NCBI GenBank assembly: GCA_020636005.1
Contig: JACJYR010000004.1
Coordinates: 558,001-622,000 of the forward strand
Origin: Lewinellaceae bacterium
Lineage (GTDB): Bacteria > Bacteroidota > Bacteroidia > Chitinophagales > Saprospiraceae
DNA: 64,000 nt
Direction of reading: 5' to 3'
In this document: one piece after another, positions 44,361 through 56,300 of the stretch
Position numbering within the stretch: the first letter of the stretch is position 1
How the letters are laid out: each line of letters starts with the position of its first letter
The notes under the pieces: model-generated
Told to the model about the DNA's origin: nothing
Seen by the model: only the letters and a program-made list of their open reading frames with translations
Databases searched by the model: none
Translations under genes and position numbers: made by a program

Positions 44361-47300
44361 TTACGGAAGTTTTTCAAACAGGATAAAGTTCGCCAGCCCA
44401 AGATAGTTCTCAGCGGTTGACATGGTAGCGTAGAGCAGTACCTGTGCCCGGTCGTTGCCAGGCCCCTGGAAAATGCTCAGGCCATCCATGTTCAGGTCGG
44501 ACTGGCTGTAGCCCGGTTCGATAAAGTTGGCGATCTGGCCCGTATTCAGCGGGCTGGTGATCACCTTGTGGAACAGGTACAGGATGTCGTTGTGCGGCCC
44601 CTGGAAGATCACCTTGCCATCGGCACTGAAATCGCCAGGCCACATCGCCCGCTCCCCGTTGATCTTGGCCATCGCTTTATCTCCTTCGTGTAGCTCCGTG
44701 CCGGCGTCAGTAAAGTCAATAAACGTTGGCTGCGGCGAAAGCAGGTAAGGATTGCCGGACATTACCCCCAGGTGGTTTCGGTGCCTGACCGACACGTAGT
44801 ATTCTCCGCTCCGCACATCGGTGAAGGTGACGTAGCTGTATCCGTCCAGATCTCTAACATCGCCATCAGCTTGCAGTACTGCCGCACGGGTTGCGATGAT
44901 GCTGTCAGGAATTACGGGATCCCTCAGCTCCACCAAAACCCAGTCAACCGGGGCATCGTTGCCCGTGATGTACATCAAACCGGGTGAAATACTTTCTTTG
45001 TAGCCCGCATTGGGATCTGTATTGCTTTGTCCGTTGGTGCCTGAGCCGGATCCGCCGTTTGTATTTGTTCCCAAACCAATATGCTGGATATGGGTCATCA
45101 GCGTGTAAGGCTCTTTGGTCGGAATGATATTTTTAAACCGGAGATCGTCGCGCATGATGTTGGTTGTATCGGCGTCGGCTCCAACCAGTCCTCCCAGTAG
45201 TTTGACTTTCACATTGACGACAGGCCCACGGCATTGGTCGCTCAACATTGGATCACAGGGGTTGAGCGGATCACTTTCCGTTGGATTGACAACTCCATCC
45301 GCATTCAAGTCTTCTTCGCCATCCAGGAACAAATCGCCATCGGTATCGGGGTTGAGCGGGTCCGTTTCACCAAATTCGAAGATACCGTTGTGGTTGCTGT
45401 CTTCCACACCATCGAAGATGGAATCGTTGTCGGTATCTGCGTTGTAGAGATCCGTCTCGCCACTGTCAAAAATGCCGTTGTGGTTTTTGTCTTCAAACAT
45501 ATCGTACAGCAGGTCATTGTCGGAGTCGCTGTCGAGGAAGTTCAGGATGTTGTCCCCATCGTCGTCCACATCTGGGTTGCCATTGCCGGAGGCAAAAGAC
45601 CCATCCGGCAGGGCTGTAAGGTAGGCCGTTTCATCAGCGTCGCCGCTGTCCTCCGGGCGTCCGTCGATGGTGGAGCCATCTGTTTCGGTGAGGATATTGG
45701 AAGATCCTTCGGCAACGTCGTCAAAGCCATTGTAGTTGGTGTCGCTGAAGTTGTCAATGCGACCATCCGAGTTGTCATCCCTGGCAATGGTTCCCGACTC
45801 GTGGGTATCGAGGATGCCGTCGTTGTCGCTGTCAGTGTCACGGTGGTTGGGCACCCCGTCACGATCCTGGTCGCCCCCGATGAAGACCGTGCCGTTGCCG
45901 TCGGTGTCTTCGGCCCGGTCATCGTCCTTGGCGCCGTCGCCATCCGTAACGATGAGCGGATTGGAAGCATAGACGTCGTGGTAGCCATCGCCGTTAATAT
46001 CTACAAAAGTACCCGTCATTTCTATCCTGCCATCGCCGTCGGTATCAATGCCGCCTGCTTCGATGAGGTCTGCAATACCGTCATTGTCGCTGTCGCTGTC
46101 CAGGAAATCGGGCACGGTGTCGCCATCGGCGTCCCGGTTGTCGGTGGTCAGGCCGCCGCCGTAGTTGTTACCATCAAAAACAACAAGTGGGTCTTTTGTA
46201 TCTTCCGGCCCGGGCACATTGTCATCGTCGGGATCGTAATGGTCGTTGAAACCATCGTGGTCATTGTCAACCATCGAGGTCGGGTCGCCCGGCACAGGAT
46301 AATCAATGATACCATCGCCGTTGGTGTCCACTCCGCCAATCTCGACGAGGTCGGGAATGCCGTCGTTGTCGCTGTCGTGGTCGAGGAAATTGGGTATCCC
46401 ATCACCATCCCGGTCGTTGATTACGGAGGTGATGTTGATGGTGACAGAACTTGCAAAAGAAGTATCAATGTCATTGCCGTCGAACTCGAAAGCAAAGCCG
46501 TCGTTATCGTGGTCCCATCCATTCCCGCCCACGTTGTCGATAACCCCATCGCCGTTGGTGTCAATGCCACCAATCTCTATCAAATCCGGGATGCCGTCGT
46601 TGTCGCTGTCCAAATCTTTGTCATTAGGGATACCATCGCCATCGTCGTCGTGGTTAGTTTCCACGGCATCTGGGATGCCGTCGTTGTCATCATCCAGGTC
46701 GAAATAATCAACCACCCCGTCATGATCGTTATCGTTTTGTGGGGCAACGTAAATCAGTTGCTGTTTGGAAGTAATATTTCCACAATCGTCTTCCAGTGTC
46801 CAGGTTCGGATGATATATCCGTTGCACACAAACAGGTTAGCAAGATTGTCGGTATAAACGGCATCGAGCAGGATTGCGCAATTGTCCGCCTCATCAGTTA
46901 CGTCGCCGGTCAGGTTGAGGTTGTCTTTATTGTCATTGCAAACGATGGTAGCAGTAGCTGGCACCGTAAAAGTCGGAGGGATAGTATCAATGAGCAGATA
47001 AGTTTGAACGAGTTCAGTTGCATTCCCACAGTCGTCAATCGTGAACCATGTGCGGGTGAAGGTGGTATCCGTTTGACAATCAAAAGTATTCGAACCATCC
47101 GTCCGGGTCAGTTTGATGGTGGCGTCGCAGTTGTCAACAGCCACGATTTCCGTCCCGATCTGCAAGGGGGCAGGGATGCTATTGCAGGACACCGTGCGGT
47201 CGAAGGGCAAACTGCCTTCGATGACCAGGTAGGAGAGGTTTTCAGCCTGGTGCGTTCCATTCTGGTAGTCAAATTCCTCCAGTTGCACACTGAAACTGCT

Positions 47301-50300
47301 AGCCGTTACATTCACTACCCTGGCAGTTACAGGCTCGTGCTCGTTGACGCCGATAGCACCAATGATTACCACCGGGTTGTGGTATTTGTGCTTGAGGGCA
47401 ATACTTTGCAGGGAAGTAGTAGTGGTTACTTTACCTGATTCGCCGATCACCTCCCCGGTGATGGTCTTGACGTCGCCCGTTCCATACATGGCGAGGTAAC
47501 CTACGGTCTCCAGATTGTGGGTAGTTTCGCCATCGAGCGAGGTTTCTTCGGCTATCCAAATATCAACGCTGCCAGTGGCGAGGTTGTCGATCCGGGGGTT
47601 GACCGGATCCCCGTCGTTATTTGTTTGGACCGCCGCAAAGAAATCGGGTATGCCTGGATAGGATTGACCCAGCGTTTTATTGACCGGGCTACCATTAAGC
47701 AACCAGGAACCCACCTCAAACGGGTCGCTGCCGCCCATCGCACCTTTCTCGAAGGCCACCCATGCCACATTCTCCTTGAGATGGGTACCATCGTTGGCTT
47801 CTTCTTCCGCCAGATGCAGCTGAAACTGCGTGGTCGAAATATTTCGCAGCCTAACCACAACGGGGGTGGCTTCATTCCGGGTGGTGACCTGGGCGAAGAT
47901 GATTGGCTGTGTGGTAAACTGAACCGGCAGTTTGACCGTCTTCCAGTGTTCAGAAACGTTTTCCATCACACCGGCTACCATACGCTTTCCGTTGGGCAAG
48001 GTATAAATCCGGTATATATCGGGAGCGGTGTTGTCTTCAATGGTGACAATCTGTTGTGCACTTGCATTATTGGTACAATAATCCACACCGTTCCAAATCC
48101 TGACTTTCTGGTAATTGTGCAAAGCGCAGCTATCGGTACCCTGGGTGATAAATTCGTCCATACCCAGGGAGACGGCCTGGCAGTTTTCTACCACTTCAAC
48201 GGCTTGTGCAAGGGGTACCTGGTCATCGCAGCTGATGGTGATATTGGGCGGCACGTTGACAATGGAAGGTGCATTCGTATCTGTCAGGTCAATCACCACT
48301 TGAGCAGTGTCGCAACATCCCGTCCCATCGTTGCAGACAAAATAGATGAATTCGTCCGTACCGCAGAAGGTGGTGTTGGGGTTGTAAATGAACTCGCCAT
48401 CTGTGTCCATGTCCAATGAACCGTTGGTCGGCTGCGTCAGGATGGACAAGGTAGGATTGGAGAGGTTCAGGTCGTTTGACATCACATTGTCGGTATGCGG
48501 GAAGCCAGGGCAAACGGTGAAGTAGTTGTCGTCGCCGAGGTTTGGTTTTTTAACTAAAATGGCCGCCAGTTCATTGGAATAGATCCAACTTGGACATGGG
48601 GCACGGCGCACTTTCCGACGGTATTGCGTGGTTTTGGTTAATGAACTGGGATCGAAACTGGCGGCATTGGCACCGGTTACGTCCATCCAGGAGGTCCAGC
48701 CGCCGGCTCCATCGTCTTCCCGGTATTCCCATTGGTAAACCGTTGTGCCGCCTGAGCCGCCGGAAGGATTGGCCCCTGCCAAAAGGGGTGCCGGGTCGAA
48801 GGAATTGCAGAGGGTTTCACCTCCGAGGATCGACCCTCCGTTGGTATAATTTTCAACAATGGCAATAGTGGTATCGCTGACGCCAATACAAGCTCCATCT
48901 TCCATGGTGACGGCAATCGGCGCAGCACCGCCATTGGCAAACGTAATGATGTGTGGGCCTGCACCCGTAGCCGTGCTGGGTGTCGCACTGTTGCCAAATA
49001 CCCATGTGAAAGAAGGCGTGCCAGTAGTGGCAACGGCCTGTACCGTCACTGCCGAACCAGTACACTCCTCACTGGAAGATACCAGGATATCGGCTGCGGG
49101 AGGGGGATCTGACAAAGTTACGATTCCAAAGGTTTCGTAGCAGTCGCCCCCGACGTACCTCACCCGGACTTCGTAAACACCGGCACCGAGGTTCTGTATG
49201 TAGTTGTTGCTCACCCAATTGGCCCCGCCATCCACGCTGTATTCAACCGAGGTGCCAGCCGGGTAGGTAGCTGAAATGGTAATGCTTCCGTTGTTCGTCT
49301 TGCACAAGTTCGGATGAACCGAAGTGACATTTGAAATTTGAATTTCCGGCCTGAATGTCAGGGATTTGGAATCATTTGACACGCAGCCGTTCAAGGTGGT
49401 CGTCAAAGTAACGGAGGTCGAAGTAAGTGCCGTGCCATTTGGCACATCGAATTGCACATAGTGGGATCCCCTGCCTGTTAGCGTGGCCGGGGTGGCATAG
49501 CTTCCGAAGTTCCAGCTATAAGCAGCACCTGCACCGGCATCAGCGGCTTTGAATTCGTAATCTGTCAGTTCGCAAAGGTTTCCGCTGATGGAAGTGGGCG
49601 CATTTGAGATAACGGCCACCGGAAAGTTCCTGACCTCTTTGGTAACGATGTTGGAGTTCACCCACACAGCACATGGGGTGCGGCGTGCTTTCCTCCTGTA
49701 TTTGGTGGTTTGTGCAATCACACCAGGGTCATAGGTCTCACTGAGGGCGCCCGAAATATTCGACCAGTTGACACCTCCGTCCGTGCTCAATTCCCATTGA
49801 TATTGCTGATAGCCGTCCGTTCCGCCACCCGGGAGGGAAAGACTGACGATGTTGGATGGATCATAGCTGCCGCAGACGGATTCGTCGCCCCCGATGGTGC
49901 CGGAGCTGGTGTAGTTCACCGCCACCATTTTGGTGATTTCGTTCGAGTACAAGAAGACACCACAAGGTGACTTCCTGGAACCTCTGCGGTATTTTGTGGT
50001 CTGGCTGATGATGCCCGGGTTGTAAAACTCCGAATTGGCATTGGCGATGTCCAGCCAGGTTGTGCCGCCGTCGGTGCTTTGCTGCCATTGGTAGCTTACG
50101 GTTCCGATGCCCGTGCCCCCGCTTGGCGCCAGTACGTTCAGGATGATGTCCGGATCAAAAATGCCGCAGAAATCCTCGTCGCCCACAATAAGGCCTGGGT
50201 CTGTAAAATTGGTCAGCACCGTTTTGGTAACGGTATTGGAACTGATGAAGCTTCCGCAGCGGGAACGCCTGGCGTTCCGCCGGTAGCGGGTTGTTTGTGT

Positions 50301-53300
50301 GATGGCGCCTGGATCGTAAGTGGAGCTGGTTGCACCGGGGATGTCTGTCCAAGTGACGCCGCCATCAATGCTTTGCTGCCACTGGTATTCAATCGTGCCA
50401 CTGCCGCCAGAGATTGCGGTGCTTTCCGTGATGGCAGTTGGGTCAAAGCCGTTGCAGCCTGTCTCGGCACCTTCAATAGTGCCCGCATTGGTCAGGTTTT
50501 TACATATAGACACCATGTAATCTTCCACTTCCCCATTTTCCACGATGCCGTTGTAGGAAGTTGCTGGGGAAAATGGCCTTTGCTCGAAAAGCCTGAAGCG
50601 GAAGAAAATATCCGTACCGCCCGTCAGGTCAGTGCCTGTTGGGATGGTAAAGCTGAAGTTGGTGTTGCCCGTGGCAACAGGGGCATCAATCAGCATTTCA
50701 TTGGTATCGTCGAAGTCGCCATCGTTGTTGAAGTCGGCCCAGGCTACTAAATGGCCTGTGCCGTGTACATTGGCAGTTAAGGAGCCTCCATTTGGCCCGA
50801 CCAGCCAGTTGGCTGGCGTGGAGAAAGTAATACCGTCCTCGTCATCAACACCATTGGCATCGTCACCGCTGGCATTGCTAAGGATAGAAGGCTCGCTTTC
50901 CGCATCTATCAGGTTGCCGAGATATAAGTTTGAAATGGCGGGGAAAATATGTGCAGGGCCAGGCGCTGAACCGTCCACCCTGGTGATATAAGGAGGTGGC
51001 AGGTCGCCCACATCAAACGTATCGCTAAATGTAAAGCCATAGTGCATATCGGTGATGTCACCGTTCACAGCCACATATTGGTAGGCGTTGTTTTCGCTAT
51101 CCTTCACATCGTAAGCAGGTGTGTCGCCCAAGGAAGTGGTCAAGGAGGTTAGGCGCAATGGTGCTGCAGTTTTAGAAACAGAAACAACCATGTGTATAGG
51201 CGGCAAATTATCAAAGAAGAATGACCCATCGGCTGCCACGGTAGTCTGACCATACGAAACGCCGAGCGTATCGGTTATATTGACGATGGTGCCTTCCGGG
51301 AAAGTTTCCCCGCCTGTATCGCAACGTCCGTCCTCATCCCAATCCAAGCAGGCAATACCTGACAATGAATGAATAAACCCATTGGTGATGCCAAAGTCAA
51401 TTTCCAACGAGCATTCCCCAGTACACCAGGGGTTTGAAATGCTGGTCACTTCGCCACTATCCACAGTGACAACTACGAGGCTGTCAAGGTAGAATCCATC
51501 CACATCGTAGGTAAGCGTGGTAGAATCTGCGGGGAACACCTCTATTTCAAAAGTACCGTCAGGGATATTGGTAAAAACATATACGCCATCGTTGTCGGTA
51601 AATGTTGAATCCACGAATTCGCCCGGATTGTAGCTCGTGGTGCCGTCTGTCACGGGCACGGTGTTGGTAATTTCCAATTTGGTTTCGCAAATACCATCCT
51701 CATCCGTTTCCATGTTGCCATTCTCGTCGTCGTCGAACCAAACCGTACCGCCGATGCAACCGGGAGGCTGGTAGCCAAAGTCAGCGCCAGCGAACTGGAT
51801 CCCAAATGTTAGTTCTATATTTTTCATTTGGTGGTCGCATTCAGCACTCAGGAAGTCAAAGTTGGGATCATTTATGTCCAATGGTGAATAGCAAGGAATG
51901 CCGTCTGTACTTGGATCGGCCGTCAGATCATACCGGTCGGGAACGGTGGTTGGATCAACTGCTATGGTATAGCTGCCCATTTCCAGGCCCGGGAAAAGAT
52001 AGTATCCGATTGGGTTGGCCCCTGAGCCATCAGTAGTTATGACCGTGTCCAAAGCATTGGTCGCATCGCAGTATCCGTCAGCTGTGTTACAGATATAAAG
52101 CCTCACGTTGGCCAAGCCTTCTTCCCGCTGGTCCTGTGTGCCGTTGGCATTGTCATCAGAAAAAACAAAACCTGTTGCGGAACCTGGCAGGGTGAAACCA
52201 AAAGCAGGTGGATGGTTGGCGCAGTTGTTTGTGCAAGCTACGCCATTGTTGGATACCATTTTAGCATCCTCTATCTCAACAGTATGGTTTTCCAAAGTGG
52301 TCAACCTGGCATTTTCACCAGCCTCGCCTGTTGGTAAATCTGTATCCGTCTTATTGACAATCACCTTATAAGTACCGTCCAACAGTTCGTCAAAGAGATA
52401 ATCGCCATTTGCATTCGTCGTAGTCGTTTCAATGGTGTTGAAAATACCGTCGTTGTTTCGATCAGTTTGCAGCTGCACCTCAATGTTTGCGATTTTTGAT
52501 TCGTTGGTATTCTTGACGCCGTTTGCATTGGCATCGAGGAATACATAACCGGAAACTTCGCCTTCCCCTCCTGATGGCTGGTAGCCAAAGTCAAGTTCCA
52601 GGAAGTTGCCGGAACAACTGGTAGCACGAAACTCCATTTGGATGTCAGCTACGCAAATATCCTGGCGCTGGTTGCTCGGCTTGCTTTGATTGAAGGAGCG
52701 GAAGTTCACATCCAAAGTATTGTTTCCACCAAAGTTGTATGGAATTACTGCTAAATTGACAGGAAATACGAGCGTAATGCTTTCGCAGATGTTGCACCAA
52801 TAGGGCAGCTCCTTTGGGTTGAACGTACCAATCTGGACGCCATTCAATTCAATAGGATAATAGTAATTGATATTGTCCACCTGCGAAGTGCTGTAGCTCT
52901 TTTCAAAATCTGAAGCGGCTACGTTAAATGTTACCGCCAATTCAGTGATACAGGCAGTAGCACTACCAATCGGGTCGGTGAAATTCAGGATGTCGAGGTT
53001 GTTGCTTGCATAAGGCGGGTCATTGGTGGAAGTATATCCTTCATCGCAAATTTCACAATTTGCATTTTGTTGGTTGTAGTAGTTCCAATTATCAGTAACG
53101 GACACCGTAAACGACGCATCTGATATGGCCGTTTTGGCATCGCAAACCGTGCAAGGCCCGTATTCATCTGGGTCTTCTGTTTGTTTGGGGAAAATAGGCA
53201 GGCTATTTTCCTCCAACGTGATGACGTAGCTTCCGGCAGGTTTGTTGGCAAAAAGGTAACTGCCATCCGAGTTGGTGTGAAGGGTCTGGATCAATTGATC

Positions 53301-56300
53301 GCCATTGTTCACCTCCCCGTTCTTGTTCACATCCAGGTACAACTTCATTTCAACGTTCCCGATTCCCTCGTCTTCCGCATTGCGGTGGGCATTCCCCATC
53401 CAGTCGTAGTACACAATCCCGCCCATATTCAAGTCGCCGGAAGCCTGCAAGCCGACATTTTGATCAAAAAGTTGTTGGCCGGTGGCGACGGATTCAGGGA
53501 AGCTGTTATTCGGCGAGCCATCGGGTTCGTAGGTGACAATCCATGATTCGGCGCCCTGGACGTCGTCCAAATGCACGCTCACGGTATATTGTACCCCTGG
53601 CACTGCTTCCGTGAAAGTGTATTGTCCGCTACCATTGGTCAGGATGACCGGGCAGTTTGAACCAGCAGTACAGCCACTGTGCACAAACTCCAAAGGAGCA
53701 TTGGCAATGGTTTGCTCAGATGCATCCTTGATTTCATTGCCGTTCACGTCCTCCCATACCGTACCAGAAATGGTGGATTGGACATGATAGCCAAAATTCA
53801 CATTGTAGTGATCGTTGCCAATACCGACAATACCCAAATACTTTAAAGAACTGCTCGGATTTTTCCACTTGGCATCGGCAGAAGAACCAGCCAGACCGTT
53901 CGTTTTGTCAGGGTCAGCGGTCTGATTTGCTGAGTTTGTCAAGGAAGTTTCATCCAATTCGATATAATAGTACCCGTTGGCAACGCCGGTGAAGAAAAAT
54001 TTGCCATCATCCCCCGTCGTGTCTGCCTTCATTAATTGCCAATGGCCGCCATTGTTGCTGTGTGTACAGCTTTTATTAGAGTTGCCGGCTGGATAAATCA
54101 AATTATTGCTGTTGTTTACGCAGCCGTACAATTTCATTTTCACATTGGGGATAAAATTATCCACGCCTGTTTCGTATCCATAGACGCCCTTCCAGCCATC
54201 CCCATCGGCATCGCCGAAGACATATCCGGTTACGGAACCCAGGTTGGCAATGGTCACGGTCTGTGCCAATGAGCTGTCCACGACCAATTGTGCGTCACAG
54301 TCATTGCTGTAGGTTGCGACAGCCTTGGTCGTTACCGTGTTGTTGGTGGAGTTGATACCAGGGTTGAGCGCTTTGAACGTCAGGTTGATGTTTTTGACTT
54401 CGCTTGGGTACAGTGGTGCAAGGTTGTTAAATGTCACTTTGCCATTGGATACACTGCTTGGCGGCACTGTGGAACTGAGATATTGGAGTTTCGTCTGATC
54501 GTAATGGTAGGTAAACGGCAACTCGTCAACCGTGGTACAGGCATTGCCAGGCTCACCAGAAGAGCTTGCGCCACAATCAGAGGTAACCCTTACACCGATG
54601 GCATCCGTGTATTGGTGTGCGCCATCGTTGGAGTTCACGATGACCCCGTTCATGGTGATGGCCCAGTTGGCATCGAACATATCCCAGGTCCAGTCCTGGT
54701 ATTGGGTCACGTCCAAAATAATGAAACCGATATTGGGCGGCCCAACAAAGTCATTGATGCTTGGTGTGGAGTATTTCCCAAGTCCCGGATCTGGTACCAC
54801 TACCGTCGTCCCATCTTCTTTCTGGAAGGAAATAACGAGGTAGTCATTGTAAACACTGTAATCTAAACAGATGGAAAATATCAATTCGACCTTTTCAATA
54901 TTTCCAGTTTGGCCACTAAAGTCAAATCCCTTGACCTTGGCTGTTTTTGACCAAGTGGACGGATAGGCGAGGTGGACATCGGGCGCACCCAGCAAGTTAT
55001 TTTTATTGTATTCCCAGTTGGTGGCAGGATCCAATTGGCTGGCCCATGCAATGGTCGTACACGAGTTGTCTTCATCCTGCGAATAACTGAGGTTTTGGAT
55101 GGCTACCTCATACGTTACATTTTGAGATTCGTAGGTTTGATTGCTGGAGGTAAGCGTGTTGGTCACCTTCAAAATTGGTGCAAAGCCAAAATTGGCTGTA
55201 TGGTTTCCATTGGCAATGTCCACCAAATAGACTTTTGCCCTCGTGGTATTCACGTAGTTGGAAGGAATGTCCGTATCATTTTCATCTACCACGACAAAAT
55301 ATTTTGCCAAGGCCAGGTTTTCGATGTTGAATGTACCATTTGATGCACTTGTAGCGGTGGCGACCAGCGGATCGGAAGTGTCATGTACCCCATCATTATC
55401 TGTATCATCATATACCCTTACCGTTACATTGCCCAATCCTGGCTCGCTCCCCTCTTTCACGCCATTCCCTAAAACGCCGTTTCCTGCTCCGTTATCAGCG
55501 AATACGGTTCCATCAATGGTGTAACCACCAACCACTATGGTGGTGGCAGAACAAGCACTGAAAGGATCGGCGCCACCAATTGAAAGCCCACCAGCTATTT
55601 CAACAGTTGAATTGGCATAAGCAATGGGTACGTTTACCCCTAAGGTAACTTGGGCAGACTGGCCTGGCTGAAGCGGCTTATTTAGCCACCACTCAACATT
55701 GGTAACTGAAGAGGCAGGCACAGGCTCGGTTTTGGTCCAAGACTGCCCATTGTCGGTAGAGTATAATACAGTGGCTGTAGTTCCCGAAGGCAACGTATTG
55801 CCATTGGCTGCCGTGCTGCCCACATATTCTGTCCCCGCTGGAATCTCGCCTTGCAACACTAACAGTGAATTATGATTGGAAGAACCTATCGGCTGGCTGG
55901 ATGAATTTTGAGTGGAAAAGGTGATGTTCAGTTGATTACCTTTTTGGATGCTGGCAACGGCCGCTATTTCACAATCGGACTGGGATGCCACGGAGGTCAT
56001 GGTAGCGCAGGCACCGAAATCTGAATTGAACTTTTCGGTGTTTTGACCAGATGCTGCCTCTTGATATGGGGTGACTTGGGAAGTGCAGGGGCCATTCAAA
56101 ACTGCGAATTCATAAAAGACCATCCCGTGTATGTCCGTATTGTTGGTAGGCATGTCCTCAAAGTGCATTTGGTCTTCAAACTCAAATGATGTCGTTTGAT
56201 TGCCTTGTAATTTAATGACAATAAGCCCCGATACTTTTACAAGCCGGAAGCATTTTGGATCAAAAACCGAAGGGTCGCCAATGGGCTGCAAGAGAAAATT

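Noticed and set aside
45234..47438. 734-codon open frame on the plus strand
   Set aside because: Shadow of the thrombospondin type-3 tract of giant protein 2 on the other strand; low-complexity Val/Ile text without a family.
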